A stretch of 64,000 nucleotides of DNA, taken from NCBI RefSeq assembly GCF_002102155.1, contig NZ_LQOU01000010.1, forward strand, positions 1 to 64,000, in the 5' to 3' direction. Below the pieces are notes generated by a model. It did no database searches, had not been told where the DNA came from, and saw only the letters and a program-made list of their open reading frames with translations. This stretch comes from Mycobacterium europaeum (GTDB lineage Bacteria; Actinomycetota; Actinomycetes; Mycobacteriales; Mycobacteriaceae). Below are positions 1 to 6,869 of the stretch, piece by piece. Within the stretch, counting starts at the first letter, position 1. Each line of letters starts with the position of its first letter. The translations under genes were made by a program, and so were the position numbers.

Positions 1-518
1 TACGATGCACAACGGACCGACCAACCCCTGGTCGGAATCCAATAACCCGAGCCTCCGACAGAGTCAGGGCGTTTCACATCGCTTAGATCGAACCGGACGG
101 CAAGGAACTCGGTGATGGCACCGACAAGGTCTTGTCCCCAGTCCAGCCACCGTAATCGATATTGGGGATCGCTGATCATCATCGCCATGAACCTGCGATC
201 GATCTCCATCCGGCCCCGCCGGGGAACTTCGGTGCTAAATGCCGCAACGAGGACCTCGACGGCGTCGCTGTCCGGTGCTGCGTCACTTAAAATCTGGATG
301 CTGAGCCTGCCGAATTCCCGGAATAGCGGCATAACGACGTCTTCTTTGACCGGGAAGTAACGGTGAAACGTCCGCGGCGCAATGCCCACCGCTTCGCAGA
401 TCCGCTCGACGGTCGCCGAGGTCGACCCGTCGGCGAGAAACGTGTCGCGGGCAGCCAGCGCGATGTGCATTCGAAGGTCGTCGGCGCGACGCTCCGCGTG
501 CGCCGCCGGACTGCTCAC
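1..518 (-). CDS. TetR-family transcriptional regulator (C-terminus cut by window edge)
   Basis: Reading the minus strand from GTG at 518 gives 172 codons with no stop before the window edge, so the 3' end is missing. The first 60 residues form a TetR-type helix-turn-helix: a helix with ALAARDTFLADG, then TVERICEAVGIAARTFHRYFP, the usual recognition-helix pattern ending in F-x-x-Y-F. A GAGGTAAGG Shine-Dalgarno-like stretch lies just upstream of the GTG and decides the start. The remainder (RRFMAMMISDPQYRLRWLDW) looks like the ligand-binding helices. It points away from the gene at 827, and an inverted repeat at 606-622 lies between them, a likely operator. Ligand unknown. Confidence 0.85.
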   Translation of the reverse strand, partial: MSSPAAHAERRADDLRMHIALAARDTFLADGSTSATVERICEAVGIAPRTFHRYFPVKEDVVMPLFREFGRLSIQILSDAAPDSDAVEVLVAAFSTEVPRRGRMEIDRRFMAMMISDPQYRLRWLDWGQDLVGAITEFLAVRFDLSDVKRPDSVGGSGYWIPTRGWSVRCAS

Positions 519-605
519 CAGCCTTACCTCACTTCCTCGCCACACGAGCGGCACGTCGATCCTAACCGCGAAAATCCCCGACTCATGTACTCCACCTGCG
601 ACGGC

Positions 606-622
606 ATCCCGCTGAGCGGGAT
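606..622. promoter_or_regulatory. 17-bp inverted repeat, candidate TetR operator
   Basis: The 308-bp gap between the divergent TetR gene (start 518) and the gene at 827 holds ATCCCGCT-G-AGCGGGAT, a perfect inverted repeat with 8-bp arms and one central base. TetR proteins usually bind such palindromes next to their own gene. I see no other gene in this gap. Operator function is inferred from position and symmetry only. Confidence 0.45.
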
Positions 623-826
623 CGCGACGGTGACGCACGCCTCTGCGGACTAGCCTGAGGAATGTCAGATTCTGCCATTTATGTCGTGATCTGCCACGAC
701 GCCGTGATGACGTGCTGCACAAGCAGTGGCCCGTTGACCGGTATGCGTTGACCTGTCCCCAAGAGGACCGAACCACGCAGCCAACGATGTCTCGACACCA
801 GCCGAGCCCACTGAGGAGAAGCCCCC

Positions 827-1735
827 ATGACCGCTGAAACCGACGAACTCAACTATGACGACTACACCCATGACTTCATGGGGAAGGTCGGCAACGTTCA
901 AGACTTTTCGCGCGATTTCCTCCTGGGCCTCGCGCGAGTGTTCGAAGACGTCTTGAACTTCATGCCCTACGCCCATGTCAAGATCTATTCGGAGAAGGTT
1001 GGCGTTAGCGCCGCCATGGACGTCGCCGCGGAGCTGTCGCGGGCGGGGATGCGCCAAGTGATGCCGATGGGGCGCTACATCGCCCCGCCGGGTTGGGACT
1101 GGAAAAATGCGCAATACCAAGCGATTCCTTTTGATGTGCAGACTGAGGACCTGACCAAGCCGGCCCTGATACGTCTGATCAAAACCTATTGGGACCAGTA
1201 CCTCAAAGGGCACAACTATTTCATCGACCAGTGGACCAAGATCATCCCTGAGGAGGAGGTCTGGCTCGGGCTTCCCGACATGTACCAACTCATCATCGAT
1301 TACCAATACCCGAAGCTGGCCAGAGTGTTCAAGATCGAGCCGGTGCACGTCGTGGACTTTCTCAAGTTGGCCTGCCTGAGCATCGATGGCACGCTCGGGT
1401 ACGGCGGTGAGTACATCGTGTACAACCCCGATCACGTGGTGCTCAACATGCGTCGGTGCGAAGTGCTACAGAAGTACACCGACGAAGGCCTCTACCCGCC
1501 GGCAAGGGCCTGGATGAACTGCACTTTCGAGCAGCGGATCTCAGCTCCGTTCTTTCCTGGGTGCAAACTCGACATCAACTTGCCGCCAAAGGATTTCAAG
1601 TTTGCCCAAGGAGAACCCTTCTGCGTGTGGACGTACACGCGCGGTGAAGCGAACCATAAGGCCGCCGCGGCCGCCCCTGATCCGCGGGCCAGCGCGATGA
1701 AGAAGATCCCCATCATGCCGGTGTCATCGACCTAG
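827..1735 (+). CDS. uncharacterised 302-aa protein, possibly DUF6125-like
   Basis: The ORF starts at ATG 827, preceded by a GAGGAG ribosome binding site. I do not recognise its function. The C-terminal third has spaced cysteines in the pattern RRC ... MNC ... PGC ... FC-V-W (about residues 208 to 270) with a nearby PP dipeptide, which recalls the cysteine-bearing end of DUF6125 or 2-amino-thiazoline-4-carboxylate hydrolase-like proteins; this is a weak resemblance. There is no signal peptide and no membrane segment. It sits between a TetR regulator and a KshA-type oxygenase, so a role in lipid or steroid catabolism is possible but unproven. Confidence 0.8.
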   Translation: MTAETDELNYDDYTHDFMGKVGNVQDFSRDFLLGLARVFEDVLNFMPYAHVKIYSEKVGVSAAMDVAAELSRAGMRQVMPMGRYIAPPGWDWKNAQYQAIPFDVQTEDLTKPALIRLIKTYWDQYLKGHNYFIDQWTKIIPEEEVWLGLPDMYQLIIDYQYPKLARVFKIEPVHVVDFLKLACLSIDGTLGYGGEYIVYNPDHVVLNMRRCEVLQKYTDEGLYPPARAWMNCTFEQRISAPFFPGCKLDINLPPKDFKFAQGEPFCVWTYTRGEANHKAAAAAPDPRASAMKKIPIMPVSST

Positions 1736-2303
1736 GAAGTGGCGTGGCCGCGGATCCCTGGCCGAGAGCTGCGGGGCCCGGCCAAGCCCGACCACGAACG
1801 GTCCGTGTGACACGACCGGAGACTCAATCCGCTCCAAACCAACTCGACACACACAACACTCGCTCGACAGCGATCGGCTCGCAGGGGCTCATCACCTAAC
1901 AAGTCCACGGTGTCGCGCAATCGACGACGATGCAGCTCAGTGGATTGACCGCGTATCCACCCACGCGCTGCCGGCCACTTAAGTTCCAACCTTTTTGGCC
2001 GTCATGCCGGAGTTCCGCCGCTTGGATCGACGATCCGAAGCGTCCCGGTACGCACGGCATCCGTGATCGACTCGGTAAGAGCCGAGCATGACAGGAAGAG
2101 ATCACACCGTCCATATGGCGCTAGTTGGGCAGCGGCGGAACGCTCCTGACAACGGGCCAAGGCCGGGGCGGTCCACTGCACGCTCGTCTGACTCCAGCTG
2201 CTTTTACGAACCTGCACTCGCGCTCCGCAGCGCCGGCATGCCACGGCCATCATGGGCATGTCGGCGAGGCGCTCATCCTCTCTCACAAGCGAACCCAACG
2301 TCA
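1736..2303. other. 568-bp stretch without a supported gene
   Basis: The stretch lies between the 3' ends of the convergent genes ending at 1735 and 2304. Short frames on both strands lack ribosome binding sites, recognisable motifs or the local codon pattern. It could be the remains of a decayed gene. I see no repeat, tRNA or strong hairpin in it. Confidence 0.5.
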
Positions 2304-3455
2304 TCACACCGGGTCTTTGGCGGTCGCCTGCGCAGCGATATTGGCCTCGACCTCTTTCATCCAGGCCTCGTACGGGCGGGTGGTGTCGAGCTCAAACTCG
2401 AAGCGGTCCACCATATCCGGTTGAACATCGGCAATATCGACGTAGAACTGCTCATACCAGCGTCGCAGTTGGTAAACCGGGCCGTCTTCTTCGACCAAGA
2501 GCGGGTTGTCGATGCGCGCCTTGTGCCGCCAGATCTGCACATCTTGTTCGAAACCGAGTTTGACGAAGTCCCCCAGGGCGACCGCAATCTGCACCGCGGC
2601 GTCATCGGGCAGCGCCTCCGATTTCTTGACGATGATGCCGTACTGCAACACAAAGGAATTCGCGTCAACCGGGTAGTGGCAATTGATCAAGACGGTGTGG
2701 TGGTCACCATCCTCGTAGTGATAAGTCAGGTCGTCGACCATAAAAGACGGTCCATAGTATGACGCCACCGATGTCGTGCCAAGCAACTGAGGACCTTCCG
2801 CGGCGCCCAGGTCGGGCCTGCCCGCACTGTTCATGTACTGGGTAGCCACGTGCCCTTCGAAGATGTTCTTGAAATGAGTCGGCAGGGACCCGTGAATATA
2901 GAAGAAGTGGGCCATGTCCACGACGTTGTCGATGATCTCACGGCAGTTGGTGTTCACGACGGTGGTGTACCAGTGCCACTCGGTCCACTCGTCGCTGGTA
3001 GCGCCTTCGATGCGTGGGATCCTGACCTCAGGTGGGGGCGGTTTGCGCTCGGGATCGTTCCACACAAACAACATGCCGTCCTGCTGCAGGGTGGTCCACG
3101 CTTGCGTGCGGGCCAGCTTGGGTGTCCGCTTGCTGTAGGGCACCAGCTTGCAGCGTCCGTCACCACCCCAGCGCCAGTCATGGAACGGGCACGCCACCTC
3201 GTTGCCCTTGACCTCACCCTGCGACAGGTCGCCGCCCATGTGGCGGCAGTAGCCGTCGAGGACATTGACCTGCCCATCACCGCCGCGAAACACCACCAGC
3301 TTCTGGCCGAAAGCATTGATCGCGTGCGGCTTGCCGTCACTGAAGTCTTTGATCAGACCCAGGCAATGCCAGCCGCGGGCGAATCGAGTTGGCGCAGCAT
3401 CTGCCTCGATCAGCCGAACTTCGCCGGCTTCGGACTGCGAATTCATGGGCGCCAT
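2304..3455 (-). CDS. Rieske non-heme iron oxygenase, KshA-like (3-ketosteroid 9-alpha-hydroxylase oxygenase type)
   Basis: This 383-aa protein has a Rieske [2Fe-2S] site at C70-x-H72 and C89-P-F-H92. Its mononuclear iron site reads N177-x-x-D180-x-x-H183-x4-H188. The later stretch QDVQIWRHKARIDNPLL is characteristic of KshA. The family takes electrons from a KshB-type reductase and hydroxylates C9 of 3-ketosteroids such as androstadienedione; no reductase gene is in the window. It is divergent from a KstD-type dehydrogenase (94-bp gap), the enzyme that acts beside KshA in opening the steroid B ring. M. tuberculosis encodes its main KshA elsewhere (Rv3526), so this looks like a paralogue and its exact substrate may differ. 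ATG 3455 is used; ATG 3446 is an alternative. Confidence 0.88.
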   Translation of the reverse strand: MAPMNSQSEAGEVRLIEADAAPTRFARGWHCLGLIKDFSDGKPHAINAFGQKLVVFRGGDGQVNVLDGYCRHMGGDLSQGEVKGNEVACPFHDWRWGGDGRCKLVPYSKRTPKLARTQAWTTLQQDGMLFVWNDPERKPPPPEVRIPRIEGATSDEWTEWHWYTTVVNTNCREIIDNVVDMAHFFYIHGSLPTHFKNIFEGHVATQYMNSAGRPDLGAAEGPQLLGTTSVASYYGPSFMVDDLTYHYEDGDHHTVLINCHYPVDANSFVLQYGIIVKKSEALPDDAAVQIAVALGDFVKLGFEQDVQIWRHKARIDNPLLVEEDGPVYQLRRWYEQFYVDIADVQPDMVDRFEFELDTTRPYEAWMKEVEANIAAQATAKDPV

Positions 3456-3549
3456 TCAACCCCGACTGACCGGCAGGTGGAGGGCACGTGTTCCACTGAT
3501 CAGGACGCCTCTTCCCGCTAAGCAGCCCGGCCGCTTACCGTTCCCAGGC

Positions 3550-5253
3550 GTGACAACGCACAGCACGACGATTCCTGCTGGACTTCCCGTGTCCGACACG
3601 ACGGTGGACCTACTCGTGATCGGTTCGGGAACCGGCATGGCCGCAGCACTCGCCGCCCACGACCGGGGGCTCTCCGTGCTGATTGTCGAAAAGTCCTCGC
3701 ACGTGGGTGGTTCGACCGCACGTTCCGGTGGCGCGCTGTGGCTGCCCGCGGGCCCGGTGCTGCAGCGGGCCGGTGCCAACGACACCGCCGAGCGCGCCGC
3801 CACCTATCTTGACTCCGTGGTTGCGGGCTCAGCCCCACCTCCGCGTTTCGCGGGATTTTTGACACATCTCTCCGCGACCGTCGAGCTGCTAGAGCGAACG
3901 ACTCCGATGCGGCTGTTCTGGGCCCGGGACTACTCCGACTACCACCCCGAAGAGCCCGGTGGCAGCGCAGCCGGGCGTACCTGCGAGTGCCGGCCCCTAG
4001 ACACTGCCGTCCTGGGCGAATACCGCAGCCGGCTCCGGCCCGGGGTCATGGAGTCCGGCTTATCCATCCCGACAACGGGCGCGGACTACCGTTGGCTCAA
4101 TCTGGTGGCGCGGGTGCCGCGCAAGGGAATTCCGACTCTGGCGAAGCGAGTGGCCCAGGGTCTGGGTGGTCGCCTGCTTGGCCGGCACTATGCCGCGGGC
4201 GGGCAAGCCCTGGCCGCAGCCCTCTTCGCCGGTGTGTTGCGGGCTCAGATCCCGGTGTGGACCGACACCACCTTGCTGCGCCTGGTCGGCGACGACGACC
4301 GCGTCAGCGGGGCGGTTGTCGGCCACGGTCGCCGCAAAGTGACCATCACGGCCCGGCACGGGGTGGTGCTGGCCACCGGCGGCTTTGACCACTGCATGGA
4401 GATGCGCTGGAAATTTCAGTCCGAGGCACTCGACCCCAACGTCAGCCTGGGCGCCGACTCCAATACCGGCGAGGGGATCCGCGTCGCCCAAGAACTGGGT
4501 GCAGACATCGATCTGATGGACCAGGCTTGGTGGTTTCCCGCGATCGCCCCGCTGCCGGGCAAGGCGCCCGCGGTCATGCTCGCCGAGCGATCACTTCCGG
4601 GCTGCCTGATCGTCAATCAAAACGGGCATCGATTCGCCAACGAGTCGGCCGACTACATGTCGTTCGGTCAGCGATTGCTCGAACTCGAGCAGTCCGGGCA
4701 ACCGGTAGAAGCGATGTGGATCATCTTCGATCGGCAATACCGCAACAGCTATGTCTTTGGCGCCGAACTGTTTCCGCGGATGCCCATTCCACAGACCTGG
4801 TATGACGCGGGCATCGCGGTGCGCGCCGACAGCCTGCGCGAACTCGGCGCACGGATCGGCGCTCCGATGTCAGAGTTCAATCAGACGATGACGCGCTTCA
4901 ACGAAAACGCCGCTGTCGGTGAGGATCCCGATTTCGGTCGCGGCCGCAGCGCCTACGACCGCTACTACGGTGACCCGACGATAACACCGAATCCCAACCT
5001 CCGACCGCTGACCAAGGGCCCGTTCTACGCTGTGAAAATGGTGCTCAGCGACCTGGGTACCTGCGGTGGGCTCAAGGCCGACGAGCGGGCACGGGTGCTG
5101 CGCGAAGACGGCACTGTCATCACCGGGTTGTATGCGATCGGTAACACCGCCGCCAACGCGTTCGGCGCCACATATCCCGGCGCGGGTGCGACAATCGCGC
5201 AGGGATTGGTATACGGCTACATCGCCGCTCGCGACGCCGCCGGCGGCGGTTAG
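3550..5253 (+). CDS. FAD-dependent 3-ketosteroid delta-1-dehydrogenase-like protein (KstD type)
   Basis: The protein is a flavoprotein of the fumarate reductase/KstD fold. A dinucleotide-binding VIGSGTGMAAALAA lies near the N-terminus, followed by EKSSHVGGSTARSGG. Near the C-terminus, NTAANAFGATYPGAG matches the KstD catalytic Tyr-x-x-x-Gly. The family introduces the C1-C2 double bond in the steroid A ring, the partner reaction to KshA. Length is about 555-567 aa, as usual for the family. The start is uncertain: GTG 3550 or GTG 3589, neither with a good ribosome binding site; an upstream extension would run into the divergent oxygenase gene. It overlaps the convergent PadR gene by 4 bp. Several KstD-like paralogues act on other steroids, so substrate is inferred. 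Confidence 0.87.
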   Translation: MTTHSTTIPAGLPVSDTTVDLLVIGSGTGMAAALAAHDRGLSVLIVEKSSHVGGSTARSGGALWLPAGPVLQRAGANDTAERAATYLDSVVAGSAPPPRFAGFLTHLSATVELLERTTPMRLFWARDYSDYHPEEPGGSAAGRTCECRPLDTAVLGEYRSRLRPGVMESGLSIPTTGADYRWLNLVARVPRKGIPTLAKRVAQGLGGRLLGRHYAAGGQALAAALFAGVLRAQIPVWTDTTLLRLVGDDDRVSGAVVGHGRRKVTITARHGVVLATGGFDHCMEMRWKFQSEALDPNVSLGADSNTGEGIRVAQELGADIDLMDQAWWFPAIAPLPGKAPAVMLAERSLPGCLIVNQNGHRFANESADYMSFGQRLLELEQSGQPVEAMWIIFDRQYRNSYVFGAELFPRMPIPQTWYDAGIAVRADSLRELGARIGAPMSEFNQTMTRFNENAAVGEDPDFGRGRSAYDRYYGDPTITPNPNLRPLTKGPFYAVKMVLSDLGTCGGLKADERARVLREDGTVITGLYAIGNTAANAFGATYPGAGATIAQGLVYGYIAARDAAGGG

Positions 5254-5924
5254 TCGGCTCGACGCTTGGATTGGACCTGCTTTTCCACCTCGCGCCAGTA
5301 GCCGGGTGTGGGGCGGACCTTTCCGGAACCGGGTTTGGCCTTTTGGATGATCGAGTCGGCGGCATCGATGTCTTTGATCAATTCCAGTGCGAACTCGCGC
5401 TCGGCGGCGTAGTACTTGGCGGCCCACCGCAGCGCCAGCACCGAGTAGGCCCAAGCGGGTTCGTCCTCGGCGCCTTCGGCGTCCTCAACCGCTTTGCGAT
5501 GCCTGGCCTCGGCGTAGGCGACGTGGTCCTGCAACATCTCCTTGAGCCGAGCGGGAGTGGTCAGATGGCCGAACGTCACCCGCATCAGCACACTGTGTTT
5601 GAGCACCGGCGGATCCACGGGGGCATTGTTGGTCCAGTCGGTGACCGCGTCCAACCCGGCCGCGGTGATCTTGTACAGCCGGCGGCTGCGCGTGCCCTCG
5701 TCACGCTCAATTCGTGATGTCACAAGCCCCAAGCTTTGGAGCTTCTTCAGCTCGGTATAAATCTGGCTATTCGACGGGCTCCAGTAGTAGAGGTCAACGC
5801 TCCAGTCGATCCACTTTTTCAGGTCGTAGCCGGATACTTCCTCTTCGTATGACAGCATGCCCAGCAACGCCCAACTGGTGGCGGCAAGTACCGACTTCAC
5901 CTGCTTATCACTGGGCTCGGCCAT
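5250..5924 (-). CDS. PadR-family transcriptional regulator
   Basis: This 224-aa protein has an N-terminal PadR winged helix-turn-helix at about residues 12-95 (ALLGMLSYEEEVSGYDLKKW, then IYTELKKLQSLGLVTS and a wing ending RRLYKITAAG). An alpha-helical C-terminal domain of the Vir_act_alpha_C type follows, rich in charged residues. It is convergent with the KstD-like gene and their stop codons overlap. The neighbourhood suggests control of the steroid-like genes or of the thioesterase downstream at 6229. The effector is unknown. Confidence 0.88.
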   Translation of the reverse strand: MAEPSDKQVKSVLAATSWALLGMLSYEEEVSGYDLKKWIDWSVDLYYWSPSNSQIYTELKKLQSLGLVTSRIERDEGTRSRRLYKITAAGLDAVTDWTNNAPVDPPVLKHSVLMRVTFGHLTTPARLKEMLQDHVAYAEARHRKAVEDAEGAEDEPAWAYSVLALRWAAKYYAAEREFALELIKDIDAADSIIQKAKPGSGKVRPTPGYWREVEKQVQSKRRAD

Positions 5925-6228
5925 TTTGCCAGATTAACAGCACAGCCGAGATGCCTCTGTGATATGCCCGCTGGACGGGACGCCACCTTCCGGGCCGCTA
6001 CCTCATCATCTCACGCTGTTAGTCGATGACCACCGAAGTCGCAGGCGTCGATCCCATGCGCAGCGTCCCTGCCGTTCTACAGCACGCGGCGCGCACCACG
6101 CCCGCCGCAACGCCAACGATCGGCGTGCCACGCCTAAGTGATGACGGGGTCCCGGCTCGCGGTTCGCTGTCAGTGAGGGCGAAGACCTTGCCAGCGGCAT
6201 CGCGGACACCGGCGATCTGAGCCTAACG
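5925..6228. other. 304-bp divergent intergenic region
   Basis: This gap separates the divergent PadR gene (start 5924) and the thioesterase gene (start 6229) and should contain both promoters. No clear PadR palindrome, repeat or RNA gene was found. Short frames in it have no recognisable product. Confidence 0.4.
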
Positions 6229-6804
6229 ATGACTGACCCATCGTCGACATACGAGCTACTGGCCATCTCCGTGCGCAACCTGATCGATGCGACGATCCGA
6301 ACAGAGTTGGAGCCCAACGCGATTGCCTCCATTGCAACCCAGATCGACGCTATTACAGGCCGACTGAGCACCGAACAGATGCCTGGCTCGTTCGGCGAAC
6401 GTGTCAGCATCGACGGGCAGAGCCCAGCTTCGGGTAACGCAGTAATTGGAGTCCGCAATCCGTTGGCTCCCCCACTCGTGATTCATGAGGGAAACGGAGC
6501 CGTCTGGTCGGAACTTATCCTCGGTGCAGCCTATGAAGGACCGGCGGGTTACGTGCACGGCGGTGTCTGCGCGATGGTGTTGGACCATGTACTGGGCGCC
6601 ACCGCCCACAAGCCGGGGCGGCCCGCCTACACCGGGACGCTGACCCTGCGCTACCACCGAGGAACCCCGCTACGAAAGGCTCTCCGCGCCGAGGCCTGGG
6701 TCGACCGCGTCGAAGGAGTCAAGACCTTTGCCGTTGGACAACTCAGCGACAGCGGTGGCGTAACCGTTTCAGCAGAAGGGGTTTTCATTCATCCGCGAAA
6801 GTGA
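6229..6804 (+). CDS. PaaI-type hotdog-fold thioesterase
   Basis: This 191-aa protein has the hotdog signature GYVHGGVCAMVLDHVLG at about residues 105-121, containing the H-G-G and the downstream acidic residue used by PaaI/4HBT thioesterases. Strands such as YTGTLTLRYHRGTPL and AEAWVDRVEGVKTFAVGQL follow. The roughly 80-residue N-terminal extension before the fold is common in mycobacterial acyl-CoA thioesterases. It would hydrolyse an acyl-CoA, plausibly from the neighbouring lipid/steroid pathway; the substrate is unknown. ATG 6229 is used, without a strong ribosome binding site. Confidence 0.82.
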   Translation: MTDPSSTYELLAISVRNLIDATIRTELEPNAIASIATQIDAITGRLSTEQMPGSFGERVSIDGQSPASGNAVIGVRNPLAPPLVIHEGNGAVWSELILGAAYEGPAGYVHGGVCAMVLDHVLGATAHKPGRPAYTGTLTLRYHRGTPLRKALRAEAWVDRVEGVKTFAVGQLSDSGGVTVSAEGVFIHPRK

Positions 6805-6869
6805 GCAGAACGCTGGCGATAGGCGCCTCCGACGCTTCTCGCACAGCACTCAACCCAAACGCCACCGAA

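Noticed and set aside
2002..2307. 101-codon minus-strand frame in the gap after the Rieske gene
   Set aside because: No ribosome binding site, no motif, and composition rich in Arg/Ser/Cys; could be a decayed remnant but unsupported.
2088..2762. Plus-strand frame opposite the KshA-like gene
   Set aside because: It is the antisense shadow of the oxygenase gene, which has clear Rieske and iron-site motifs; no ribosome binding site or motif supports it.
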